From the NCBI GenBank assembly GCA_905195085.1, contig CAJJUK010000003.1, forward strand, positions 1 through 61,397: a DNA stretch of 61,397 bases. Direction: 5' to 3'. Below, piece by piece: positions 41,501 to 50,200 of the stretch. The number at the start of each line of letters is the position of its first letter. Position 1 is the first letter of the stretch. The position numbers and the translations under genes were made by a program. Source of the DNA: an uncultured Christensenella sp. (GTDB lineage: Bacteria > Bacillota > Clostridia > Christensenellales > UBA1242). The notes under the pieces are model-generated. The model was not told where the DNA came from. It made no database searches and was given only the letters and a program-made list of their open reading frames with translations.

Positions 41501-44500
41501 ACCATCAATTTGAATGTCACATACAAAGAATCTGCAACTTCAATAAGAACAAATTCAAAATATCACTCAATGCAGACAAACAACACGTTCAAGGACACTG
41601 TGACGGTTGTTTCTACAAACAAGAATGAACTTGTTTTCTATCAAATTTTTGATAAGAATGGAAGTTTGGTTCAAAACAGATTGCCAGAGAATTTAACTCA
41701 ATTTGACACTGCAGAAAATCGTGAAGACGCTTGGCTTGCTTACATGAACACAATCACTCAATCTGATTTGTTCAATTTGAGATTTTCAAGAACAGGTGAG
41801 AATGTCTTTGAATTCAGTTGTCAAATCAATGCAAGTGGAGACAAGTTCTTAAATAGATTTGAAAATGATATTTATGGGGAATACACCGTTCATCTCTATT
41901 GCAGTGAACTTGAAAATGGTGTGACATATTCTTTCAAGATTTTGCTCGACGAAGCTGAAATCAACTATGTAAGTGTTAATAACTATTCAAACTTCAATGA
42001 TATTTCTGTTGCAGATGAAATTGTTGTTCCTTCTCAAAGAGGAATTTTGGAGATTTCACTTGACCCAGTTGAAGCGGTCTTTGATGAATTCTCTATAACA
42101 AACAATGCAGCAAATTATCTTGAGGGAGCGAGTGAAGCAACCTTCACATTTGCTTATGAAAAAATCAATGCTGATGCAAGCAAAGAATATGTTTTGGCAC
42201 AGACATTTGGAAGGTACACAAACGGAACTTTCAGTTTTACATATCAAGAAATGATTGACCTTTTCAATTCTTTGAATGAAAGTTTTGAAGATAATGGTGA
42301 AAATTCATCTGTAAGTTACACAGGCAAAATTTATATTTCATATTACATGCCTTCAAACAATGTTGATGATGGTGTTGATGTTGGATTTGACGTTTCTGTG
42401 ACTTATGGAAATGAAGGTCAATATTCAATGCCTTCAACAATCATGCTTAAAACAAAACTTGGAAGTTATGCAAAATTGACATTTGCAGACAAAGAAGATT
42501 TTGGTGGGGTTTATTATGTTGCTCGTGGACTTTCTTACAATTTGAATTTGGATTATTATGGATTCAGTGAAGACCAAATCTCTATCACTTCAACCAATGA
42601 CTTTATTGCAAATGTTTCCAAAGTCAATGGTCAATATGTTTTGAGTGTTACATCTGAAAGCATCAATTACAACAATGATGTTGGTTATAAAATTGAAATC
42701 AATACAGTTGCAACAAAAACCGTTGACAATGTCACTGTAACAACGACCGACACGCTGACAATTTATGTCATGGAATATGTTTTGAATTATGTCTATGTCG
42801 ATGGAGTCTATGAAGACATTGTCAAGGGAATGGAAAATGGTGTGATTTCAACAGCCATTGGAAACCCTTATACATTGGAATTTGCCATCAGAGAGTTTAT
42901 GGAATATGATGACTCTAATGCTGTTGTAAACAGAGAAGTTGAAGATTTTGTGGCAGACATGACGCAGAATATCAAATGGACTGTTTACCTGAACGGAGAA
43001 GCAACAGAACTTGCTGAAGGCAAGGCAATCAGAACAGATTATTACTCAATAAATTCTTTTGTGGTTACACCGCTGAGAATTTATGAGTCAGAAAGTGACA
43101 TCTATCATTTCTCTGCAAGTGCAAACTACACAATGAGAAATGGTTTGTATGCTTACAGTGCAATTTCGACAAATTCCAATCCAATTTATACAGTGTTCTC
43201 GTTTGATGTTCATCAACAAAGCACAGAAGACAGCCCAATCCCTATTGAAACATATGAAGAATTTTTGGATATGCAAGATGGCGAATGGTACATCTTGTTG
43301 AATGACATAACTTTGCCAGGCAGTGAATATGCTTCAGCAAATGGATTGGAGCAATTCTCTCCAATCACTGCAAACATTGCTGGACTTGACGGAAATGGAT
43401 ATTATCTCCGTATGGCGGGGACATATTCTTATGACACTCTTTCTGATTTTGGTGTGTTCTCATCAATTGCCGAAGACTCTATCTTGCAAAATGTCACAAT
43501 CATGATGACAAGTGATGTTGTGATAAGAATGAATGTAAGCACATTTAATGTTGGACTGCTTGCAGCAACAAACAACGGAATTATCACAAACTGCCATATT
43601 GGAAGTTCAACTGGAAGTGAAAGTTTGTCAGTAGTTTGTGCAACAACAGCTCAAACTTCATATGTTGCAGGACTTGTTGCAAACAATACGGGATACATCA
43701 CAAATTCTCGTTCTAAAATTAACATTTTCTGTAATGTTAACTTGGCAGGCTTTGTTGGACAAAATTCGGGTATTATTGCAAGTTCATATTACTTGGGCGC
43801 CTCACTTAAAAATGAAACAAACACCACAAGTGAATTTACTGCCGGTTTTGCCGTTTCAAACAGTGGTGAAATCCACACATCTTATGTCAGTGGACAGGCG
43901 ACAAGCAACATGATGTTCTATTACGGAGAAGATAATTCAATTCAATCAAGTTACAATATTTCCGGTTTTGTTTATACAAACAGCGGAAGCGTTGAAGATT
44001 GTTATTCCAACATCACGCTTAGACAAAGTGGTGCGTTTGCTTCGGGTTTTGTTTATGAAAACTCTGGAAATGTTGAAAGATGTTTCTCTACAAGCGTTTT
44101 GGAAAGTGAACAGACTTCAAACTATGGCTTTGCAAGATATAATGATGACGAAAGTGGAATTATCAAAGATTGTTATTATCTATCTCAAGAAAATGTGAGA
44201 ATAAATAATGAATTAACAGTTGACATCAATGTAAGCATTGGAGAGATTACTCTGAATGAAAACACTGATATCACACCTTTGACCATTGCCGAGTTTGGAG
44301 AGGGCGGACTTGAAAAATTCTTCTCATCATATGTTGTTGCTGAGGGCAGGGAAATCAGTTCTGTTTGGTTCTTTAATGATGATGCTGGCAATTTGGCAAA
44401 CTTCAATGGTTCTGTCTTTAACATTGGAAGATTGGAGTTGGTTGCTCCAAACATTGTGGCTTTCTCTCAAAGAGAACTTGAAAGAATTGAAACTATTGTT

Positions 44501-46258
44501 GATGATGTGACTGGGGCAACTTCTGCAAAATATATATACACATACACATCAAACAGCAATCCTCTTGGAAGTGTTTATAATCCGATCTTGATAAGCAGTG
44601 CAGAAAATATGGAAAATTACATCTTGCAAGAGAATAATGCTGCAAATTACAACTATTCTTATTATAGAATTATTTCTAACATCGACTATTCAGAATATCT
44701 TTATAATAGCAAACTTTACAAAACAAAGTTTATGGGGTATTTGGAAGGAAACTTCATGACAATTTCTGGAATGTCTTTGGTTTCTAGTGAGGCAATGACC
44801 TCCGCAGGTATGTTTGCAGAACTTGGAAGTTCAACAATTCTTGACGCGGTTGGAACAATTATGAACTTCAACATCAATCCACAAGCTGTTTCATTCTCTA
44901 ACACTGATGTTGTTGGTGCAGTGGTTGGTAAGGTTGATAGCGGAAACATCTACAATGTCAACTTGACTCGCTCAACTTCAGAGCAAATTGTCGTTGTTGG
45001 CAAGAACATTGTTGGTGGTGCAGTCGGTCTTGCAATTGGACGCTACAACATTCAGAATCTTTATTCACAATATAGTGCAAAAGCAAGATATCAATCATCT
45101 TCAAATGATTTCAATTCAGGTTTGTTGGAATATTCGTCTTATTCATTTGCAGGTTCTTTGATTGGTGTTGCAAGCGGAACAGGTTCGATCTATGATTGTG
45201 AAACAGATGCTGTGGTTTCTGTTTTGGGTGACAAGGCAGGGCTTGTGTTTGGTCTTATCGATGAAAATGTGAACGTTTCAAAAATTCTTGTTGAAATGCA
45301 AAGTGGAATGCTTGTCAATGCCTATTCTTATGGTGGATTGGTTGTTGGCGAGTCAAAGGGAACTGTTGATGATGTGAAGGTTGTTGGAATGCTTGAATCA
45401 TTTACAAACTTTATGAAAACACCTAATATGCCTACTGCTTTGGGTGGTTATGCTGGGCTTGTCAGTGGTGGAAACATTTCAAACATTGAGATGTCACAAT
45501 CAATCACCATAAGCAATGAAAGTGCAAGCACAGGAGTTGAATATCTCGGTGGAATTGTAGGTCTTGTTACAGGGGCTTCTGAATTTGATAATGTGACAGT
45601 GAATGCAAATCTTACTGGTTTCACTTATGTGGGTGGTGTTGTTGGTTATATTAACGCTCCTTCAAACACAATCTATTTCACAGATGTCAACGTCAATGCA
45701 AATATGTATGTTTACGGACATAGGTTAACTGAAGTTGGTATGGGTGGACTTGTTGGAAATGTTGGTTCAAACTCAATCATAAATCTTTCTTCAAGTTTGG
45801 ATGAAAGTGCAAGTGTGGGAGAAGAAGAAAAATATAAAACAAACAACTTTATCATTTCTGCAAATTCGATAGTTTATCTTTATGGTACAGGTATTGATGT
45901 ATTTGTTGGTGGTATTGTTGGTGCGAACAAGAGTTCAATTTCTCACTCTGTATCAAATTGTTACATATCTTTAACTGGCGAAAATAAAGCACTTGATATG
46001 TCTCAATCTTTGGCAAATTTAAAATTAACGGCGAAAGTCTTGCCAGATGAGAATGAGATTCCAAGGTTAACCATTGGAACAAAAGAGAATGGAATTGGAG
46101 AAACTTTGCAAACAATTTATGCAACTTCACTTAGTTCAAATAATGTCAAATATTATTGTGATATTAGTTTTGAGACTACGGACCCAACTTTAAAAGCGGG
46201 CTCTTATTTGAGACTTAATTTGTATGGTGATCCTACACTCACTTCAAGTTCAATATAA
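35597..46258 (+). CDS. Giant GLUG-repeat surface lipoprotein 2 (3,553 aa)
   Basis: The ATG follows AAAAGGAAG. The signal peptide ends in FVGC (lipidated Cys28), so export and membrane anchoring are expected. The layout matches the first ~3,450 residues of the 6,694-residue protein at 35: an N-terminal Ig-like region, a first GLUG block opening near residue 1109 (against about 1110 in the other), a second near 2544 and a third near 2989. A Big_2-like 'ILSVDVNGNLTVKGTGLATI' unit sits near 1745. An insert at about 1307-1375 repeats D-E-N-G-N turns. The protein ends abruptly after the third block without a sortase motif or membrane helix, and the last ~135 codons use TTA/ATA more than the rest. 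Likely a long cell-surface fibre; the binding target is unknown. Confidence 0.87.
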   Translation: MTKVFKNILISICGMFAFLFAGFFFVGCSVDYSKISLVSDKQSIELEVGESVDLTFTIENYQSGFSNKIQVNPRADGQTAVFSVSDPVYISNNEIKVTVTGVAGGHGELSVSTLEAGKECVVDVYVEQWSSSMEFDNSVLYVSNKTDFVPSSDLFIFDSNTTHKELTYYYLQPRSDINFNTYTLTDLDLEEGLASFFDGVNYAEATIQQFDKVSLVKNETNSLILSLNGVESEIDLQSEFLFMAVYDHSVGNEDYENIVYDVASVYVLPDINATITGGYMDINTGAVDFQPLESDEIVIVPNNTHMVQYVLKIEMDNSIADSPLKMAKTQSNNYVDIDFFDFEAEDDEDKTVYYLKISQNSQTQATTNLSFDIFYDIAQGIDDESVNIRKDYTVDIQIAPTGLTVNGTSEPDRLILYNYYRYPEFGWNELLIDVISGYSSSPNYEGVYFTYDSTYLDIIYNNMTVNSGDGRLYTDLDTPFYIRGKLGINQISNLVVTVHLKSNILQEGDELTIDINCSIIAGATSVLVDENYSSNYFYLDYNGGSKNFDLQVYADHAFQYTTYTFLSGVDVLEIDTNDENPYTEVGDKFYLNLSLTPRLTGIGVYRVYLDNGMPIDLTFNVIRTLSSDTTNIQLTNEGNEAVTEAYYSVEDNADFDNALNIEILNPSTKTGVTFGNVAQFTITANVNSDGIKYVPNESGFVSVSKVNNTYRISTLDNGMTKITFTLTGLEVEDFRTKSKEIKLYVNVSSYSLVDEFYMKNGDNFALNNVVYYVTGNVSGSLQEEDETATLTPVANYANSMNFYQYFFDEKAFVDIFDDAVESNGDYIYTINNDQIYTEMVYEKYNRKFIYFYAQVVYSSDGNNTYTTASTVTEAKVTKTYVLDGQTKSETKTIMLVLTNGLMFLSSDFEYVDRNEIGDVVATYTVEFSNIYSIDTYGTFDMDSFTYRNNMQAVYNLSLSANLRQRNSTKKYDCQIETRLYQSVESISLATSLTELNFSNNTLNYSIGVYTYPTTSTNKNVRVEFVRTNGNPYVNMVTWNIDTSESASGVYTVNLSCEDFFNENKDNIVNIEDYLTGRIYIYPAEWGDSYTSIAANLQPIVIDVQYRNGSRANPYLLETAEDVVGINANETTLKSHYEISTVIDMSTVRNFTPIGILNVDGQNVLYGFSGSIIGSNSQAAITNIVVSENNFSATVRKETISGSVDILYTGLIAQLNAPYRVDADDPNSDLVTPTIENVSFSGEFDLNVSSRAYVGLLSAVNKGEMINVGVRIGESSINMVQSQRVLYFGAVAGVNYGSIIQDFTKYDGTGYNYKVYSDKVIYTDENGNNYIIDDADNKIFVDKDKYAIDENGNRIKYDDEGNVLLSSRDYTGQNSKNLAYYEGFVNIATASTNVYAGGIAGASSGVIKKISSSSLKLYGYAAYSAYTMISVTGTKNYNDYDKVYVGGAVGVATYNTGTTSLNEILLDTDMPMTGNTISNLLVGGEIDTSETVNYIDAVGGIVGYADTLKVATIDVLNNTSRVFLRANEYVGGIAGYDTYAVDYSVYTNFGTGNVIEAVDDGRNNFYASSIIKFKRLDNLPDDTELSKTTFYAVGNSTRNSRSYATYSFKAYSYLKRDFTEVESTDVVVDNSVSVANYYGDYIILNVASDGIHITQSYRFEFKEVDLALDESEYAMTPSGGATADVGVYFMYYFSVQGKLNEEGNASAQDEIEDLNFINPNSNFYPFSLGSQDVNITSSNSNILSVDVNGNLTVKGTGLATITLTSILNVVQSRVIYIYIVNYFDKDVSSSIFYTSGNINGVNITDGSNLNIYGNSNTNVHVVPTYNLNDGVTYNGDKFTITTGGVLTYKNVSYNLSKNTQIEVPSAQKTEYVKTSDTAIVDGKEYFTYDAETNSYVLVTNPDVSDIDSYYEQPYFSSVQINKQTIVFFKDKSKTANEGDVDTYSLTPMLKVVIQIGTEKYEFYYALDKSTINLNVTYKESATSIRTNSKYHSMQTNNTFKDTVTVVSTNKNELVFYQIFDKNGSLVQNRLPENLTQFDTAENREDAWLAYMNTITQSDLFNLRFSRTGENVFEFSCQINASGDKFLNRFENDIYGEYTVHLYCSELENGVTYSFKILLDEAEINYVSVNNYSNFNDISVADEIVVPSQRGILEISLDPVEAVFDEFSITNNAANYLEGASEATFTFAYEKINADASKEYVLAQTFGRYTNGTFSFTYQEMIDLFNSLNESFEDNGENSSVSYTGKIYISYYMPSNNVDDGVDVGFDVSVTYGNEGQYSMPSTIMLKTKLGSYAKLTFADKEDFGGVYYVARGLSYNLNLDYYGFSEDQISITSTNDFIANVSKVNGQYVLSVTSESINYNNDVGYKIEINTVATKTVDNVTVTTTDTLTIYVMEYVLNYVYVDGVYEDIVKGMENGVISTAIGNPYTLEFAIREFMEYDDSNAVVNREVEDFVADMTQNIKWTVYLNGEATELAEGKAIRTDYYSINSFVVTPLRIYESESDIYHFSASANYTMRNGLYAYSAISTNSNPIYTVFSFDVHQQSTEDSPIPIETYEEFLDMQDGEWYILLNDITLPGSEYASANGLEQFSPITANIAGLDGNGYYLRMAGTYSYDTLSDFGVFSSIAEDSILQNVTIMMTSDVVIRMNVSTFNVGLLAATNNGIITNCHIGSSTGSESLSVVCATTAQTSYVAGLVANNTGYITNSRSKINIFCNVNLAGFVGQNSGIIASSYYLGASLKNETNTTSEFTAGFAVSNSGEIHTSYVSGQATSNMMFYYGEDNSIQSSYNISGFVYTNSGSVEDCYSNITLRQSGAFASGFVYENSGNVERCFSTSVLESEQTSNYGFARYNDDESGIIKDCYYLSQENVRINNELTVDINVSIGEITLNENTDITPLTIAEFGEGGLEKFFSSYVVAEGREISSVWFFNDDAGNLANFNGSVFNIGRLELVAPNIVAFSQRELERIETIVDDVTGATSAKYIYTYTSNSNPLGSVYNPILISSAENMENYILQENNAANYNYSYYRIISNIDYSEYLYNSKLYKTKFMGYLEGNFMTISGMSLVSSEAMTSAGMFAELGSSTILDAVGTIMNFNINPQAVSFSNTDVVGAVVGKVDSGNIYNVNLTRSTSEQIVVVGKNIVGGAVGLAIGRYNIQNLYSQYSAKARYQSSSNDFNSGLLEYSSYSFAGSLIGVASGTGSIYDCETDAVVSVLGDKAGLVFGLIDENVNVSKILVEMQSGMLVNAYSYGGLVVGESKGTVDDVKVVGMLESFTNFMKTPNMPTALGGYAGLVSGGNISNIEMSQSITISNESASTGVEYLGGIVGLVTGASEFDNVTVNANLTGFTYVGGVVGYINAPSNTIYFTDVNVNANMYVYGHRLTEVGMGGLVGNVGSNSIINLSSSLDESASVGEEEKYKTNNFIISANSIVYLYGTGIDVFVGGIVGANKSSISHSVSNCYISLTGENKALDMSQSLANLKLTAKVLPDENEIPRLTIGTKENGIGETLQTIYATSLSSNNVKYYCDISFETTDPTLKAGSYLRLNLYGDPTLTSSSI

Positions 46259-46260
46259 AA

Positions 46261-46286
46261 GAGGAGGCGGTTTTGCTTCCTTTTTT
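46261..46286 (+). terminator. Terminator after giant lipoprotein 2
   Basis: GGAGGC pairs with GCTTCC (one G-T) around a 6-base loop, followed by T6. Confidence 0.8.
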
Positions 46287-46305
46287 ATTCAATCAAACTC
46301 GTGCA

Positions 46306-46334
46306 TTGACAAAATAAGTTCTTTTATGTATAAT
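46306..46334 (+). promoter_or_regulatory. Promoter of the ankyrin-like gene
   Basis: A perfect TTGACA, 17-base spacer and perfect TATAAT. Confidence 0.9.
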
Positions 46335-46364
46335 TGTTAAGAAGATTAGTTGGAGGTAATTATA

Positions 46365-47015
46365 ATGGTTAAAGATGAACTTAATTTAAAACTGTTTAGG
46401 GCTATACAAGACAGAGATTTGGAAGCGGCACAAGAAGCCATTGATTTGGGAGCAAATGTTAATAGTTCTGCTGTTGCAAATGGTTTTTTGATTGGTCCAA
46501 ATGCAGAGGGTATGACATTCATGAGAGAAGAAGATGCATTGGAAAATGGTGGCTTTGTTGAGCATTATAAGATTAAAAGACCATTTTTGATCCAAGCAAT
46601 AGAACAACAAGATTTGAGAATGATTAATCTGTTGTTGGCAAATGGTGCAAATACTGATTGTGAAGAAGTCAAAACTTATGTTGATGGTCCAAGAATGGGG
46701 CAAGAAGAAAAAATGACATTGAAATCTGCATTGGAAAGCAAAGGTTTGGCGATCAAAAAATCTTTAATAAGTGGCGAACAACATGTTACACTTTCTAAAC
46801 AATTTGTTAAATCTGCAAAGGTGGTTCTTAAGAATAGGAAAATGGAAGGAAATGTTCAATCTGATGAAATATCAAAAAGTTCTCCTTCAGCGGTCGAATT
46901 GTTGCTTGAACCTTTCACTGAAAGCAAAAATCCAATTAGGGATCTTAAGAAATCAATAAAAAGACAGGCAAAAATAGATGATCAAAAACGCGAAATTCGA
47001 CAAAGAGATTTATAA
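46365..47015 (+). CDS. Ankyrin-repeat-like protein
   Basis: A 216-residue protein; the ATG at 46,365 lies six bases after GGAGGT, which excludes the upstream TTG at 46,350. Two ankyrin-like units are readable: residues about 5-35 (LFRAIQDRDLEAAQEAIDLGANVN) and about 68-98 (PFLIQAIEQQDLRMINLLLANGANTD), separated by an insert. The C-terminal half is basic and helical without repeats. Ankyrin repeats mediate protein-protein binding; no partner can be named. It lies directly upstream of rpoBC, but rpoB has its own tandem promoters. No signal peptide is seen. Confidence 0.75.
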   Translation: MVKDELNLKLFRAIQDRDLEAAQEAIDLGANVNSSAVANGFLIGPNAEGMTFMREEDALENGGFVEHYKIKRPFLIQAIEQQDLRMINLLLANGANTDCEEVKTYVDGPRMGQEEKMTLKSALESKGLAIKKSLISGEQHVTLSKQFVKSAKVVLKNRKMEGNVQSDEISKSSPSAVELLLEPFTESKNPIRDLKKSIKRQAKIDDQKREIRQRDL

Positions 47016-47049
47016 TTTTTATACAAAATAAATTTTTTGTTGAATTCGT

Positions 47050-47079
47050 TTGATTAATTTTAATTTTTTATGGTATAAT
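47050..47079 (+). promoter_or_regulatory. rpoBC upstream promoter P1
   Basis: TTGATT, an 18-base spacer and TATAAT at 47,074-47,079, with TGG just before the -10 (extended -10). Confidence 0.6.
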
Positions 47080-47117
47080 TCTCGTAGAAAATTATTTAAA
47101 AAAGTTTTGAAAAACTA

Positions 47118-47146
47118 TTGACTTTCTGATGCCAAATTGTTATAAT
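47118..47146 (+). promoter_or_regulatory. rpoBC main promoter P2
   Basis: TTGACT, a 17-base spacer and perfect TATAAT. The predicted start near 47,153 leaves a ~110-base leader containing an attenuator-like hairpin. Confidence 0.85.
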
Positions 47147-47204
47147 TAATTGGTTAGTTGGCGCAATGTTGAAAAATTTTTACCATTTTTAACTTAAAAA
47201 TTAG

Positions 47205-47243
47205 GGAATAAGGAGGTTTCTATGCCCCCATATTCCTTTTTTT
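47205..47243 (+). terminator. Attenuator-like terminator in the rpoBC leader
   Basis: GGAATA-x-GG-x-GG (47,205-47,216) pairs with CC-x-CC-x-TATTCC (47,225-47,236): ten pairs with two mismatches and an 8-base loop. T7 follows at 47,237-47,243. The position, 22 bases before rpoB and downstream of both promoters, makes it an attenuator candidate rather than an end-of-operon terminator. Confidence 0.75.
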
Positions 47244-47245
47244 AA
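47222..47245 (+). CDS. Seven-codon leader ORF inside the rpoBC attenuator hairpin
   Basis: ATG at 47,222 follows AGGAGG (47,211-47,216) by five bases and encodes MPPYSFF then TAA. The ribosome site forms the 5' arm of the terminator stem, the start codon is in the loop, and the codons form the 3' arm and the T run. A ribosome starting here would open the hairpin. Expression of the peptide is inferred from the strong ribosome site only. Confidence 0.5.
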   Translation: MPPYSFF

Positions 47246-47264
47246 ATTTTTTGAGGAGTGTATT

Positions 47265-50200
47265 ATGTCTGATATCATGAAAAAACAAAAATTCGGTAAA
47301 ACGGAAAGATATACCTTTGCTCAACTCAAAGACTATATCGATATTCCACCTCTTCTTGAAATCCAAAGAAACTCATATAAAGATTTCATTGAAAACGGCA
47401 TCAAGGAAGTTCTTGATGAATTTTCTCCTGTCGTTGATTATTCTGGAAAAGCAAAACTCTATTTCCTTGATGTTGTGATGGACAAAGAGCCAAAATATTC
47501 AAAGAAAGAGTGCAAGAGAAGAAGTGCAACTTATTCTATTCCACTCAATGTCAAGACTCGTTTTGTTGTTGAAGAGACTGGTCAGGCAGTTGAAGATGTT
47601 GTTTTCTTGGGTGATATTCCTTATATGACCGAAGATTGTTCTTTCATCTTCAATGGCGTTGAAAGAGTTGTTGTTAATCAAATTATCAAATCTCCAAACT
47701 ACTATCTTTTGAGAGATAAGACAAGAGACAACACCACTCTCCACGGACAGATTATTCCTAAGCGTGGTATGTACATTGAATTTGAACAGGGGGCAAATGA
47801 AGTTCTCAAAGTTGTTCTTGACAGAAAACACAAAATCACACTTGGACTTTTTCTTAAGTGCTTTGGATACACCGCTGATGAAATTTCAAAATTGTTTGGT
47901 GGCCACAGACTTATCAAAAATGTTCTTGAAAAAGAAACACAAAACACTCAAGAAGAAGCCCTTTTGGAATTTGCTAGAAAGACAAGACCTGCTGATGTTC
48001 CATCTGCTGAAACAACAAGAAGTTATTTGAACCTTTGGTTCTTCTCAGAACAATGGTACAACCTTTCAAGAGTTGGAAGATATAACCTTAACAAGAAATT
48101 CTCTATTGAAAGAAGAGTTTTGGGACATATCTTGGCAGAAGATGTCATCTCTCCAGATGGCGAAATCATTGCTAAGGCTGGACAAGAAGCAACTCCAGAA
48201 ATTGCTCACAAAATCAAAGCTAGTGGCGTGAATGAAGTTTGGATTCAACTTCCAGACAAAAAATATTTGATGAGAGGAAACAACAGAGTTAAACTTTCTG
48301 ATGTTTTCCCTTGTGATGAAAAATCTCTCGGAATTTTGGAAGAAGTTTACTATCCAGTTCTTGCTGAAATTTTGAAAGAAAACAAAACAAAAGAAAAAAG
48401 AATGCAAGCAATCAAAGAACATGCTAAGGATTTGATGATCACAACTCTCACCATGGACGACATCTTGGCAGCAATAAGCATGTATCTCGATGTTTTGGAA
48501 GATATTGCAAAGACAGACAAGATTGAACACTTGTCAAATAAGAGAATTGCAACAGTTGGTGAACTTTTCTATGACCACTTCCGTAGTGGTGTGACAAAAC
48601 TTGTTGCAAACATCAGAGAAACTTTGCAAGGAAAGGAACTTTCTGAAGTTACTCCAAGACAAATTGTCAACCCTAAAGCAATCAACAGAGCGCTTAGAGA
48701 TTTCGTTGCATCTTCTCAGCTTTCTCAACTTATGGATCAAGTTAACCCACTTTCTGGAATCACACAAAAACGTCGTGTTTCCGCTGTTGGTCCTGGAGGT
48801 ATCAAGAAGGAAAGAGCTGATGCTGAAGTTCGTGATATTCACTACACAAACTATGGTAGAATTTGTCCTATTGAAACTCCTGAAGGTCAGGCCATCGGTC
48901 TTGTTAACACTTTGACAAGTTATGCAAAGGTTAACGAATATGGTTTCCTTGAAACTCCATATAGAAGAGTTGACAAAGAAACAGGAAAGGTTTCTGACAA
49001 ATGTGAATACTTCATGGCTGACATTGAAGACACTGCTTACATCGCACAAGCAACCGAACCACTTGATGAAGAAGGAAGATTCATCAACAAGAGAGTTGTT
49101 TGCCGTCACAAAGATTACGCAATCGAAGTGCCTGCAAGACAAGTTGATTTTGTTGATGCTTCTCCAAGACAATTCATTTCTGTTGCTACATCACTTATTC
49201 CTTTCGTTAACTCAAACGAAGCGAACAGAGCGTTGATGGGTGCAAACATGCAACGTCAGGCAGTGCCTCTTCTTAGACCAGAAGCTCCAATCGTTGGAAC
49301 TGGTATGGAAGCAATTGTTGCTCATGATTGTGGATATACTCAACTTGCAAGAGAAGACGGTGAAGTTGTTTATGTCAGTGCTGACGAAGTTCGTGTTAAG
49401 AATGTTAAAGGCGACATCGACATCTACAACTTGATTAAATTTGACAAAACTAATGACGAAACCTGCTTCAACCAAAAACCTTGCGTCGTTAAAGGTGAAA
49501 AAGTTAAGAAAGGTGAAGTTATTATTGATGGATATTCAACTGATAACGGAGAACTTGCTCTTGGTAAGAACGTTCTTGTTGGATACATGAACTGGGAAGG
49601 TTACAACTACGAAGACGCTATCCTTATCAATGAAAGATTGGTTAAAGAAGATGTCTTTACTTCAATCTGTTTGAAAGTTGAAGAATTGAAATGTAGAACA
49701 ACAAAACTTGGTGATGAACAAATCACAAGAGATATTCCAAATCTTGGTGAAGATGCTCTCAAGAACCTTGACGAAAATGGTATCATCAGAATTGGTGCTG
49801 AGGTTAGAGCGGGAGATATCTTGGTTGGAAAAGTTACTCCTAAGGGTGAAACTGAACTCTCTCCTGAAGAAAGATTGCTTCGTGCTATCTTTGGTGAAAA
49901 GGCTAGAGAAGTTAGAGACACATCACTTCGTGTTCAACATGGTAAGGGCGGTGTTGTCGTTGATGTTCAAGTGTTCAGCAGAAAGAACAAAGACGAACTT
50001 GAACCAGGAGTTAATGAACTTGTTAAAGTCTTTATCGCTCAGAAGAGAAAACTCTCTGTCGGCGACAAGATGAGTGGACGTTACGGAAACAAAGGTTGTA
50101 TCTCAATCGTTATGCCAGAAGCTGATATGCCATTCATGGCTAATGGTCGTCCTCTTGACATCGTTCTCAACCCACTTGGCGTTCCTTCTCGTATGAACTT

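Noticed and set aside
47153..47264. Ribosomal-protein L10-type leader before rpoB
   Set aside because: rplJ/rplL are not in the operon and no L10-leader kink-turn was recognised; the visible element is a short hairpin with a mini-ORF.
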